Shown here piece after piece: positions 44,295-52,380 of a stretch of 64,000 bases of DNA. The DNA comes from Streptomyces tropicalis (GTDB lineage Bacteria; Actinomycetota; Actinomycetes; Streptomycetales; Streptomycetaceae). The translations under genes were made by a program, and so were the position numbers. The stretch is from NCBI RefSeq assembly GCF_029269835.1, contig NZ_JARJBB010000011.1:1-64000 (forward strand). The letters are read 5' to 3'. The notes below the pieces were generated by a model. It ran no database searches and was not told the origin of the DNA. It saw only the letters and a program-made list of their open reading frames with translations. How positions within the stretch are numbered: the first letter of the stretch is position 1; each line of letters opens with the position of its first letter.

Positions 44295-45221
44295 ATGGCC
44301 GAGATCATCCAGCGCGACGGGACCTGGGCCTTCGACGGGAGCACGGTCCGCATCACGCCCGGGCTGCACCGGTCCGTGCCGCTGTTCCGGCGGGCCTGCG
44401 GGGAGATCGCCGTACCGCTGGAGGCCGTGTCGGGCGTCGACCACGAGCCGGACGGCGGCCGCGGCCGGCTGCGGCTGCGGCTGCGGGCGGGCGCCGACCC
44501 GCTGCTCGAGGCGACCGGCGGGCGGCTGCCGGAGGCGGCCGACCCCTACCGGCTGCGACTGGACCCGCGCCGGTCGGCCGCCGCCGGATACCTCGCCGGG
44601 GAGATCCGCCGGGCCCTGCTGCTGGACCGGGTCCCCACCGGGCCGGCCGGGTCCTATCTGCTGGCCGGGCCGCCGGTGCCGGTCTCGGTCCGCACCTCCG
44701 ACGGCACCGTCTCCTTCGACGGGGCGCGGGTCCGCATCGACTGGGCCGCCACGTCCGACCGGGCCAAGCGGGCGCTGGGCCCGCGGGTCATCGCCCTCGG
44801 CGACCTGACGGCGGTGCAGTGGAGGCCCACCTCCCCCCGCGCGGAGGGCCTGCTGCGTTTCGTGACCCGGGAGACGGCGGTCCGCGCGCTGCCTCCGGAG
44901 CGGGACCCCGGTGCGCTGGACCTGTGGGGCAGCGCCCGCCGGGACCTGCTGACGGCGCTGGTGGCGGCCGCGGTCACCGCCCGGCTGCCGCACCCGTCCA
45001 CCCGCGCCGCGGGCCCGCCGCCCGGACGGCGCGGCCGCCCGCTCGTCCCGTCGGCGCGCACCGGGCGCCACGACGTGCTGCTGCGCCGGCTGCGCGCACT
45101 GGGCGAGCTGCACCGGGACGGCGTCCTCACCGACGAGGAGCTCGCCCGGACCAGGGCGGCGGTGCTGCGCGGTAGCGCCTCGGCCGCCGCGGGCGCGCCC
45201 GCCGAGGGCACGGTCAGCTGA
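44295..45221 (+). CDS. DUF4429/SHOCT-type protein
   Basis: A 308-residue cytosolic protein. Two similar beta-rich halves each start with a GxxxFDGxxVRI motif (GTWAFDGSTVRITPG, and GTVSFDGARVRIDW ~135 residues later), indicating an internal duplication typical of DUF4429 proteins. The C-terminus (LLRRLRALGELHRDGVLTDEEL) is a SHOCT-like short helical hairpin that often mediates oligomerisation. ATG at 44295. It converges with the aldolase gene, the two stops overlapping by eight bases. Confidence 0.85.
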   Translation: MAEIIQRDGTWAFDGSTVRITPGLHRSVPLFRRACGEIAVPLEAVSGVDHEPDGGRGRLRLRLRAGADPLLEATGGRLPEAADPYRLRLDPRRSAAAGYLAGEIRRALLLDRVPTGPAGSYLLAGPPVPVSVRTSDGTVSFDGARVRIDWAATSDRAKRALGPRVIALGDLTAVQWRPTSPRAEGLLRFVTRETAVRALPPERDPGALDLWGSARRDLLTALVAAAVTARLPHPSTRAAGPPPGRRGRPLVPSARTGRHDVLLRRLRALGELHRDGVLTDEELARTRAAVLRGSASAAAGAPAEGTVS

Positions 45222-46008
45222 GGAGGTCCGGCTCGGCGCGGCTGATGTCCTGCCACAGCGGCTGGTAGTTGATCCAGGCCACCAGGTCGCCGCCGAGCTG
45301 CTCCCGGGTCGCCACGGCGAGCTTGTGGTCGATCAGGACCGGCCGGCCCGCGGCCCGCGCGGTCAGCTGCACCTGCGCGGAACGCTCCATCGACAGGAAC
45401 CACCAGGCCGCCGCGTCCACCGAGTCCCCGACGGTGAGCAGCCCGTGGTTGCGCAGCACGAGCGCCTTGCGGGTGTCCAGCACGGACGCGATCCGGCGGC
45501 CCTCCTCGGCGTCGACGGCGACCCCGGTGTAGGCGTCGTACAGGGCGTGGTCCTCGTAGAAGGCGCAGCTCTCCTGGGTGAGCGGGTCGAGGAGCTCGCC
45601 GAGGGCGGCGAGGGCGCGGCCGTGCACGGAGTGGCAGTGCGCGACGGCGACGACGTCGGGGCGGGCGGCGTGCACCTGGGCGTGCACGGTGAACGCCGCC
45701 TGGTTGACGTGGTAGCGGCCCTCGATCACCTGCCCGTCCTGGTTGGCGAGGACCAGGTCGCTCACGGTGACGTGCCGGAAGGGCATCCCGAAGGGGTTGA
45801 CCCAGAAGCACTCGGTGAACTCCGGGTCCCGGGCGGTGATGTGACCGGAGACGCCGTCCTCCAGCCCGGCCCGCCCGAAGATCCGCAGCGCCCCCGCGAG
45901 CCGTTCCTTGCGGTGCCGCCGTTCGTCCTCGACCGACTCGTGCATCGGCGGCATCGCGAACTGCAGCCGGTCGGTGGGCAGGGGCGGGGGCGGAGTGGGG
46001 CCGTGCAT
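45214..46008 (-). CDS. class II aldolase/adducin family protein
   Basis: A 264-residue cytosolic protein. The fold is marked by RKERLAGALRIFGRAGLEDGVSGHITAR, the metal-binding His pair in VAVAHCHSVHGRALAAL and a further His in VLRNHGLLTVG. Relatives cleave sugar phosphates (L-fuculose-phosphate type); the exact substrate is unknown. GGAGGA sits just before the ATG. It overlaps the convergent DUF4429 gene by eight bases, so no terminator separates them. Confidence 0.9.
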   Translation of the reverse strand: MHGPTPPPPLPTDRLQFAMPPMHESVEDERRHRKERLAGALRIFGRAGLEDGVSGHITARDPEFTECFWVNPFGMPFRHVTVSDLVLANQDGQVIEGRYHVNQAAFTVHAQVHAARPDVVAVAHCHSVHGRALAALGELLDPLTQESCAFYEDHALYDAYTGVAVDAEEGRRIASVLDTRKALVLRNHGLLTVGDSVDAAAWWFLSMERSAQVQLTARAAGRPVLIDHKLAVATREQLGGDLVAWINYQPLWQDISRAEPDLLS

Positions 46009-46165
46009 GGGTCCTCCGGCACTGGGTTCCGTTACGCGCCGGAAGCTACCGCCGGTACGGCCAGGATGACAGCGCTGGTTTGTAAAGATGACGCGCACAC
46101 CCGACACGCGGCAGGAGATGTCCGTTTCCGGGCCGGGCACCGCCGTCCGGCCGGTGAACGGGAAA

Positions 46166-46194
46166 GAGGTGGAACCGCCGGGCGGTTCCACCTC
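46166..46194. terminator. terminator after guaA
   Basis: GAGGTGGAACCGCC pairs perfectly with GGCGGTTCCACCTC around a single base, a 14-bp stem located 34 bases beyond the guaA stop. Confidence 0.8.
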
Positions 46195-46227
46195 CTGCGC
46201 ACGCTCAGGCGGGCCCGAGCGGGACGG

Positions 46228-47808
46228 CTACTCCCACTCGATGGTGCCCGGGGGCTTGGAGGTCACGTCGAGGACGACGCGGTTGACGTCGGTGACCTCG
46301 TTGGTGATCCGGGTCGAGATGCGGGCCAGCACCTCGTAGGGCAGCCGCGACCAGTCGGCGGTCATGGCGTCCTCGGAGGAGACCGGACGCAGCACGATCG
46401 GGTGGCCGTAGGTGCGGCCGTCGCCCTGCACGCCGACGCTGCGGACGTCGGCGAGGAGGACCACCGGGCACTGCCAGATCTCGCGGTCCAGGCCGGCCGC
46501 GGTCAGCTCCTCGCGGGCGATGGCGTCGGCCTCGCGCAGCAGGTCCAGGCGCTCCTTGGTGACCTCGCCGACGATGCGGATGCCGAGGCCGGGGCCGGGG
46601 AAGGGCTGGCGCTGGACGATCTCCTCGGGCAGGCCCAGCTCCTGGCCCACCATGCGGACCTCGTCCTTGAAGAGCTTGCGGAGCGGCTCGACGAGCTGGA
46701 ACTCCAGGTCCTCGGGGAGGCCGCCCACGTTGTGGTGGGACTTGATGTTGGCGGTGCCGGTGCCGCCGCCGGACTCCACCACGTCCGGGTAGAGGGTGCC
46801 CTGCACGAGGAACTCCACCGCCGGACCCTCGTCCGCGATGATCTCGGCCTGGGCCTGCTCGAAGACCCGGATGAACTCCCGACCGATGATCTTCCGCTTC
46901 TCCTCGGGATCGGAGACCCCCTTGAGGGCGGTGAGGAAGCGCTCCTCGGCGTCGACGACCTTCAGCTGCACGCCAGTGGCGGCGACGAAGTCCTTCTCGA
47001 CCTGCTCGGTCTCACCCTTGCGCATCAGGCCGTGGTCGACGTAGACGCAGGTCAGCTGGGAGCCGATGGCCCGCTGCACCAGGGCGGCGGCGACCGCGGA
47101 GTCCACACCGCCGGACAGGCCGCAGATGGCGCGCCGGTCGCCGACCTGCTCGCGGATCAGGGCGACCTGCTCGTCGATGACACTGCCCGTGGTCCAGGTG
47201 GGCTCGAGGCCCGCGCCGCGGTACAGGAAGTGCTCGAGCACCTGCTGGCCGTGGGTCGAGTGCATGACCTCGGGGTGGTACTGGACGCCGTAGAGCTTCT
47301 TCTCGTCGTTCTCGAAGGCGGCGACCGGGACGACGTCCGTGGACGCGGTGACGGTGAAGCCCTCGGGGGCGGCGGAGCAGGCGTCGCCGTGCGACATCCA
47401 CACCGGCTGCTCGGCGGGGGTGCCCTCGAACAGGGTCGAGCCGGGCTTCGCGACGTGCAGCGGGGTCCGGCCGTACTCGCGGGCACCGGTGTTGTCGACC
47501 GTGCCGCCGAGGGCGGTCGCCATCAGCTGGAAGCCGTAGCACATGCCGAAGACGGGGACACCGGCCTCGAAGATCGCGCGGTCCAGGCGCGGGGCACCCT
47601 CCGCGTAGACCGACGAGGGGCCGCCGGAGAGGATGATCGCCGCCGGGTTCCTGGCGAGCATCTCGGCGACCGGCATGGTGCTCGGCACGATCTCGCTGTA
47701 GACCCGGGCCTCACGGACGCGACGGGCGATGAGCTGGGCGTACTGCGCACCGAAGTCGACGACCAGGACGGTGTCGGGGGCGGCGGCAGCGGGAGGCGCT
47801 GATGACAC
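46228..47808 (-). CDS. guaA: GMP synthase (glutamine-hydrolysing) GuaA
   Basis: A 526-residue enzyme converting XMP to GMP with glutamine and ATP. The class I amidotransferase domain has VFGMCYGFQLM (nucleophile Cys) and YHPEV (His/Glu). The synthetase has the PP-loop GLSGGVDSAV, QGTLYPDVVES and the C-terminal QPFPGPGLGIRI dimerisation domain. The frame is open upstream, but the GTG at 47808 (SSAPPAAAAPDTVLVVDFGAQ) is preceded by GGAAGG and gives standard length. Confidence 0.98.
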   Translation of the reverse strand: MSSAPPAAAAPDTVLVVDFGAQYAQLIARRVREARVYSEIVPSTMPVAEMLARNPAAIILSGGPSSVYAEGAPRLDRAIFEAGVPVFGMCYGFQLMATALGGTVDNTGAREYGRTPLHVAKPGSTLFEGTPAEQPVWMSHGDACSAAPEGFTVTASTDVVPVAAFENDEKKLYGVQYHPEVMHSTHGQQVLEHFLYRGAGLEPTWTTGSVIDEQVALIREQVGDRRAICGLSGGVDSAVAAALVQRAIGSQLTCVYVDHGLMRKGETEQVEKDFVAATGVQLKVVDAEERFLTALKGVSDPEEKRKIIGREFIRVFEQAQAEIIADEGPAVEFLVQGTLYPDVVESGGGTGTANIKSHHNVGGLPEDLEFQLVEPLRKLFKDEVRMVGQELGLPEEIVQRQPFPGPGLGIRIVGEVTKERLDLLREADAIAREELTAAGLDREIWQCPVVLLADVRSVGVQGDGRTYGHPIVLRPVSSEDAMTADWSRLPYEVLARISTRITNEVTDVNRVVLDVTSKPPGTIEWE

Positions 47809-47932
47809 GGGGTGCCTTCCGGCGGTGGGGCGGGTCCTTGTGCCACCCGATTCTACCGAGGTGCGTGCGGGCGCCGAGCCGTCCCGGGCGGACCGCGGCC
47901 CGCGTGAGACCCGTCTCACGATCCGGGCCGTG

Positions 47933-47961
47933 TTGGAGCGGGCCGCGGACCGCGGCATACT
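47933..47961 (+). promoter_or_regulatory. promoter of the leader peptide/chorismate mutase unit
   Basis: TTGGAG (47933-47938) and CATACT (47956-47961) are 17 bases apart. Transcription would begin near 47968, exactly at the leader-peptide ATG, indicating a leaderless message. Confidence 0.6.
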
Positions 47962-47967
47962 GGATGC

Positions 47968-48039
47968 ATGCTCACGCACCCGACCTTCCGCTTTACCTAT
48001 GGCATCCGGCCCGCCGGCTGCCATGGTCGTGCTGCTTGA
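47968..48039 (+). CDS. leader peptide with Phe/Tyr codons
   Basis: A 23-residue frame: it begins MLTHPTFRFTYG and ends with TGA. The aromatic codons are TTC, TTT and TAT in a five-codon window, the last two rare in this genome. The product downstream, chorismate mutase, commits carbon to Phe and Tyr. The ATG coincides with the predicted transcription start. The layout matches ribosome-mediated attenuation leaders such as trpL. An overlapping frame from an ATG at 47964 is the alternative. Confidence 0.6.
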   Translation: MLTHPTFRFTYGIRPAGCHGRAA

Positions 48040-48063
48040 GCCAACGCCAAGCGACTTCCCAGG

Positions 48064-48101
48064 CGCCCCGGGCCGACAAGGCCCGGGGCGTCTGTCGTTC
48101 T
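48064..48101 (+). terminator. attenuator terminator before chorismate mutase
   Basis: CGCCCCGGGCC pairs perfectly with GGCCCGGGGCG over GACAA and is followed by a T-rich stretch (TCTGTCGTTCT), unusual in this genome. It lies 24 bases after the leader-peptide stop. CGGGCC in its 5' arm can alternatively pair with GGCCCG at 48008-48013 inside the leader ORF, a possible antiterminator. Confidence 0.65.
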
Positions 48102-48151
48102 CCGGGTCCTGCCGCTCCGGGGCACCCTCCGAACCGACGAGGAGCCCCGAC

Positions 48152-48439
48152 ATGACCGCCACCGCCGCAGAGAAGACCGGCGCCCGCACCGAGGACGCCG
48201 CGGACCTGATCACCGGTGCCCGGGAGCGCATCGACGCGCTCGACGACCGCATCATCGGCCTGGTCCAGGAGCGCATGGCCGTGTCCGCCGTCATCCAGCA
48301 GACCCGGATCGCCTCCGGGGGCCGGCGGGTGAACCTCTCCCGCGAGATGGACGTCCTCTCGCACTACCGGGACGCCCTCGGCAGGCCGGGCACGGCCCTG
48401 GCGATGACCCTGCTGGAGCTGTGCCGGGGCCGGGTCTGA
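48152..48439 (+). CDS. chorismate mutase, AroQ type
   Basis: A 95-residue helical enzyme converting chorismate to prephenate, the branch step to Phe and Tyr. The AroQ pattern is visible: ARERIDALDDRIIGLVQERMAVS (active-site Arg and Asp), then REMDVLSHYRDALG. Monofunctional, cytosolic, normal length for the actinobacterial form. The ATG follows GAGGAG. The gene lies behind a leader peptide and terminator that probably attenuate it in response to aromatic amino acids. Confidence 0.93.
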   Translation: MTATAAEKTGARTEDAADLITGARERIDALDDRIIGLVQERMAVSAVIQQTRIASGGRRVNLSREMDVLSHYRDALGRPGTALAMTLLELCRGRV

Positions 48440-49251
48440 CCTCGCGGCGGACGGGTCGTCGCCGCCCCGCGCCGCACCGGACCGTGCCGCGCGCGCCCGC
48501 TCCTCCCCGCTCCGCGCCCGGCCGCCCCGCGCACGTACGTACGCATCGGCTCTCACCCGTACGGCGCGTGACCGCAGGTCGCCCCGTCTCGTTGACCGGG
48601 ATGTCCGTGCCAGCCAGGGGCGGGCCCAGAAAGAACCACGCGTGGCTCTCCGGGGCGATGAGGCGTGCGGATCGTGCCGCGCGCCGTGGGACCTCGCCCC
48701 GGGGACGTGACCGGACGGCAGGGGACAGCAGCCCGGTCACCCAACCAGACGGCCGGCTCCGGGGACGCCCGGGGCCGGCCGGCGGACAACAGAAAAATGC
48801 ACAAACCAGGGCCGAACGGTTGCGGGCACCCCGTTCGTCCAGCACGATGCGCAGCAGGCCCTCGCGCCCCAAGTCCCCGAGCAGGCCGTCGCATTGGAGC
48901 ACGCCGCCCGAGGCCGGGACCGTCCGCGCGCCGATCGCGCACCGGGCTCCGACCGAGGGCACGGCAGACCAGCGGCGCACCCCCCGGCGCCGCTCCGCAG
49001 GCACCGCCGCTGCCCTGACGGCGGTGCTGACGCAAGAAGGGCCCCGCGGCACATCGTCCCGGGGGGCCCTTCGCCGCACCCGGACTCCGGAGTGATGTAC
49101 GCCACACGGAGATTCCCCGGTGTTCCGCACAACCCTTCGACGGGCTGCCGGGTCACACCAGCAGAACCAAGGGCCACACCCGCGCCCCACACGCGGAGGC
49201 CTCCCGACGCGCACCGCCCACCCGCGGAGCGCCGGAATCTCCGAGGTCTTC
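48440..49251. other. 812-base region without a confirmed gene
   Basis: Frames here are patchy. One minus-strand frame contains two protein-like segments: VPASGGVLQCDGLLGDLG followed by REGLLRIVLDERGARN (about 48815-48925), and ARLIAPESHAWFFLGPPLAG with TDIPVNETGRPA (about 48580-48670). Between them codon usage drops to AT-rich third positions. They could be remnants of a decayed gene, which I cannot name. The AT-rich run near 48790 (AACAGAAAAATGCACAAA) may be promoter DNA. Confidence 0.35.
49036..49072. terminator. terminator-like hairpin upstream of the LAXTG gene
   Basis: GAAGGGCCCC pairs with GGGGCCCTTC over a 17-base loop. No intact gene ends here, so it may belong to a lost minus- or plus-strand gene in the preceding region. 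Confidence 0.5.
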
Positions 49252-50259
49252 ATGAAGCTTCGCCATGCCCTGGGCGCGGCGGCCGCAGCCGCGGTCATAG
49301 CCCCGCTCGCCCTGCTGTCCGCGCCGGCCGCGTTCGCGGAGGAGCCCGCGAGCGAGTCGCCGAGCGCCTCGGTGTCCGCGCCGGCGTCCGCCGACGTCAC
49401 GCCGGCCACCAGCGCCCCCGAGTCCACCCCGGCGAGCAGCGCGCCCGCCTCCACCCCGGCGAGCAGCGCCCCGGCGTCGACGCCGGCGAGCAGCGCCCCG
49501 GCCACCGGTTCCGCCCCGGCGTCGACGCCGCCGAGCCGCTCCGCGGAGCCCACCGCCGACCCGACGCCGTGCACCGACACCCTCGACGACCCGGACTCCC
49601 AGCTGTCCCTGTCGGTCTCCGGGCTGCCCGGCAAGATCGTCGCGGGCAGCGGCTGGCACCCCTTCACGCTCACCGCGGCCAACCACAGCTCGCAGTCGCT
49701 GGGCCAGGTGCAGTGGCTGGCGATCGTCGACAACGACTCGATGAGCGAGCACGAGAAGGACTGGCTGAGCACCTACGCCCGCCTGGAGTACCTGAACCCG
49801 AAGACGAAGACGTGGGAGTCGCTCGCGGACCAGGTCGGCAACGGCATCTACTTCGGTGAGACGCCGCTCGGCCCCCGGCAGACGGTCGCCATCCAGCTGC
49901 GCGTGGACATCACCGCCCACGCTCCCGCGGGCGGCGGCTACACCGTGGGCCTCGGCGGCTACGTGGACCAGGAGAAGAACTGCGTCCACAACGCCTTCGC
50001 CTACTACGAGTTCACCGTGCTGAAGCCGGGCACTCCCAACGACCGTCCCGGTCACGCCAAGCCCGGCAAGGGCTCCCACCCCACCGGCGGCAAGCAGCCG
50101 CAGGGCGGCGCCGAGGAGATCCCGCCCACCGGCAGCCTGGCCCACACCGGCGCGGACTCCGCGCTCCCGATGATCGGCCTGGTCGGCGGTGCCGCCGTGG
50201 TGGCCGGCGCGGGCACGGTCGTCCTGATGCGCCGCCGCCGGGCCGGCGCGGACGCGTAG
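49252..50259 (+). CDS. secreted LAXTG-anchored cell-wall protein
   Basis: A 335-residue exported protein. The signal peptide (MKLRHALGAAAAAAVIAP, then LALLSAPAAFAEE) is followed by a Ser/Ala/Pro/Thr spacer with four ASTPASSAP repeats (~residues 55-85). A beta-rich domain at ~100-260 contains one Cys near each end (PCTDTLDD and EKNCVHN). The C-terminus is a class E sortase signal: LAHTG, a hydrophobic helix and RRRRAG. It should be linked to peptidoglycan by a sortase. The DNA of the spacer is a tandem repeat that could vary in copy number. Confidence 0.88.
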   Translation: MKLRHALGAAAAAAVIAPLALLSAPAAFAEEPASESPSASVSAPASADVTPATSAPESTPASSAPASTPASSAPASTPASSAPATGSAPASTPPSRSAEPTADPTPCTDTLDDPDSQLSLSVSGLPGKIVAGSGWHPFTLTAANHSSQSLGQVQWLAIVDNDSMSEHEKDWLSTYARLEYLNPKTKTWESLADQVGNGIYFGETPLGPRQTVAIQLRVDITAHAPAGGGYTVGLGGYVDQEKNCVHNAFAYYEFTVLKPGTPNDRPGHAKPGKGSHPTGGKQPQGGAEEIPPTGSLAHTGADSALPMIGLVGGAAVVAGAGTVVLMRRRRAGADA

Positions 50260-50300
50260 GCGGCCCGAGGGCCCACCGCGGGGAGGACCCGCCGCACGAG

Positions 50301-50350
50301 GAGAAGGACCTGCGCCGGGAGGGGGGCGCAGGTCCTTCTCGCGTTCCGGT
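50301..50350. terminator. terminator after the LAXTG gene
   Basis: GAGAAGGACCTGCGCC pairs with GGCGCAGGTCCTTCTC, a perfect 16-bp stem with an 18-base G-rich loop, 41 bases past the stop. Confidence 0.85.
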
Positions 50351-50362
50351 CACGGCTTCTCG

Positions 50363-50466
50363 CCGGTCACTGCTCCGTGCCGGGCTCCGGTGTACCGGTC
50401 ACTGCTCCGTGCCGGACTCCGGTGTGCCGGTCACTGCTCCGTGCCGGACTCCGGTGTGCCGGTCAC
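50363..50466. repeat. 32-bp tandem repeat, three copies plus a partial
   Basis: Units start at 50363, 50395 and 50427 with CCGGTCACTGCTCCGTGCCG and differ at only a few positions. A fourth partial copy (50459-50466) ends inside the stop region of the GMC oxidoreductase. The repeats lie between two convergent genes and contain no gene of their own. Confidence 0.85.
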
Positions 50467-52268
50467 TTCTTCGGCGGCACCGCCGGCATCCCGAGGAAGG
50501 GCAGCCGCAGCGCGCCGAAGGCGTCCGCGGGGACCACGGGGGACTTCGGCTCCACCGGCTCCAGGCGCACATAGGCCGCGCCCGGCGCGGGGCGCCGGTC
50601 GGCCTCGCCCTTGTTCGGCCAGAACGACATCGCCCGCTCCGCCTGGGCGGTGATCGTCAGGGACGGGTTGACGCCGAGGTTCGCCGACACGGCGGCACCG
50701 TCGACCACGGAGATGCCGGGGTGCCCGTACAGGCGGTGGTACGGGTCGAGGACGCCGTTCTCCGCGGAGGCGCCGATCGGGCAGCCGCCGAGGAAGTGGG
50801 CGGTCAGCGGGGTGCCCATCAGCTCGCCCACGTTCGAGCCGGCGAAGCCGTTGATCTCCGCGGCGAGCGCGTTGGCGCCCTCGGTGGCGGCGCGGATCTG
50901 CTTGGGGTTGGGGGACCCGTGGCCCTGGCGGGCGGTGAGCAGGCCCTTGCCGACGCCGTCCGGCTTCAGGTACGTCGTCAGGGAGTTGTCCAGGGACTGC
51001 ATCACCAGGCCGATGATGGTCCGCTCCGACCAGCGCCGGTTGGACAGCGAGCGCAGCAGCAGCAGCGGGTGGCGGGCCGCGTTGCGCAGCCAGGCCACCA
51101 CCCGGGACGAGCCCTCGGCGTAGGGCACCTGGAGGATCGACAGGCCGCCCATCGAGTTGGATCCGCGGCCGTAGCGGACCGGTTCGATGTGGGTGTCGGC
51201 GTCGGGGTGGACGGAGGAGGTGATGGCGACGCCCCGGGTGAAGTCCGCCTTCTGCTCGCCGGTGGCCTTGCGGTAGCGCCGGTCGTCGGTCTGGGCGCCC
51301 ACCAGCGCCTCGGAGTTGGTGCGGGTCAGCTCGCCCAGGCGCGCCGAGAGGTACGGCAGCTGCCCGCCGGAGCGCATGCGGTGCAGCAGCGTCTGGGTGC
51401 CGTAGGTACCGGCGGCCAGGACGACCCGGCGGGCGGTGAAGAGCCGGCCCCCGCCCTTCCGCCGGTCGTCGGTGGGGAGCGTGGCGATCGCGTACCCGCC
51501 GCGCGAGTCGTCCGTGACGGAGACCACGGTGGTCATGGGGTGCACGACCGCGCCGGCCTTCTCGGCGAGGTGGAGGTAGTTCTCGTTGAGGGTGTTCTTC
51601 GCACCGTGCCGGCAGCCCGTCATGCACTCGCCGCACTCGGTGCAGGCCCTGCGCTCGGGTCCGGCCCCGCCGAAGTAGGGGTCCGCGACCGGCTGCCCCG
51701 GCGCGGCCTCGGCGGATCCGTCGGCGTCCCGGCCGTCCCCGAAGAACACCCCGACCGGGGCCATGTGGAAGGTGTCGCCCACCCCCATGCGCTCCGCCGC
51801 CGCCTTCAGGTGCACGTCGGACGGCGTCATCGTCGGGTTGAGCCGCACGCCGAGCATGCGCCGCGCCTGGTCGTAGTACGGCGTGAGCTCCTCCTGCCAG
51901 TCGGTGATCTCCCGCCACTGGGGGTCGTCGAAGAACGCCTTCGGCGGTACGTAGAGGGTGTTGGCGTAGTTGAGGGAGCCGCCGCCGACTCCGGCGCCGG
52001 CCAGCACCATCACGTTGCCCAGCAGGTGGATGCGCTGGATGCCGTACATGCCGAGCTTCGGGGCCCAAAGGTAGTTCTTCAGGTCCCAGGAGTTCTTCGG
52101 CAGCGACTCGCGGGTCCAGCGGCGGCCCGCCTCGAGCACGCCGACGCGATATCCCTTCTCGGTCAGGCGGAGCGCGGAGACCGACCCGCCGAACCCCGAT
52201 CCCACCACGACGACGTCGTAGTCGTACCCGTCCTCGTCCCGGGTCTGGACAGACTTCTCCTGCGACAC
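50463..52268 (-). CDS. GMC family oxidoreductase, cholesterol-oxidase-like
   Basis: A 601-residue FAD enzyme. The dinucleotide motif is DVVVVGSGFGGSVSALRL near residue 20; GNVMVLAGAGVGGGSLNYAN follows at ~90. A Cys cluster CTECGECMTGCRHGAKNT lies at ~225, as in the ChoD-type branch. The C-terminus has GGCPIGASAENGVLD and VVDGAAVSANLGVNPSLTITA of the GMC substrate domain. No signal peptide, so probably cytosolic; substrate could be a sterol or another alcohol. GTG start behind GAGGAG. Probably co-transcribed with the aldehyde dehydrogenase 112 bases upstream. Confidence 0.9.
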   Translation of the reverse strand: MSQEKSVQTRDEDGYDYDVVVVGSGFGGSVSALRLTEKGYRVGVLEAGRRWTRESLPKNSWDLKNYLWAPKLGMYGIQRIHLLGNVMVLAGAGVGGGSLNYANTLYVPPKAFFDDPQWREITDWQEELTPYYDQARRMLGVRLNPTMTPSDVHLKAAAERMGVGDTFHMAPVGVFFGDGRDADGSAEAAPGQPVADPYFGGAGPERRACTECGECMTGCRHGAKNTLNENYLHLAEKAGAVVHPMTTVVSVTDDSRGGYAIATLPTDDRRKGGGRLFTARRVVLAAGTYGTQTLLHRMRSGGQLPYLSARLGELTRTNSEALVGAQTDDRRYRKATGEQKADFTRGVAITSSVHPDADTHIEPVRYGRGSNSMGGLSILQVPYAEGSSRVVAWLRNAARHPLLLLRSLSNRRWSERTIIGLVMQSLDNSLTTYLKPDGVGKGLLTARQGHGSPNPKQIRAATEGANALAAEINGFAGSNVGELMGTPLTAHFLGGCPIGASAENGVLDPYHRLYGHPGISVVDGAAVSANLGVNPSLTITAQAERAMSFWPNKGEADRRPAPGAAYVRLEPVEPKSPVVPADAFGALRLPFLGMPAVPPKK

Positions 52269-52380
52269 GTGCTCTCCTCGTTGAGAACGGGGGCGGTCCT
52301 GCGCGCCCCGGCCGGGGTCCGGCCGGAGCACGGTCCTGCGGTCTTGCGCTTGCGGTCGTGCGGTCCAGCAGTCGTGCGGT

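Noticed and set aside
46228..48294. Longer guaA frame beginning upstream of 47808
   Set aside because: The extra residues are unlike any GuaA and would cover the leader-peptide and chorismate mutase region. The GTG at 47808 has a ribosome site and gives normal length.
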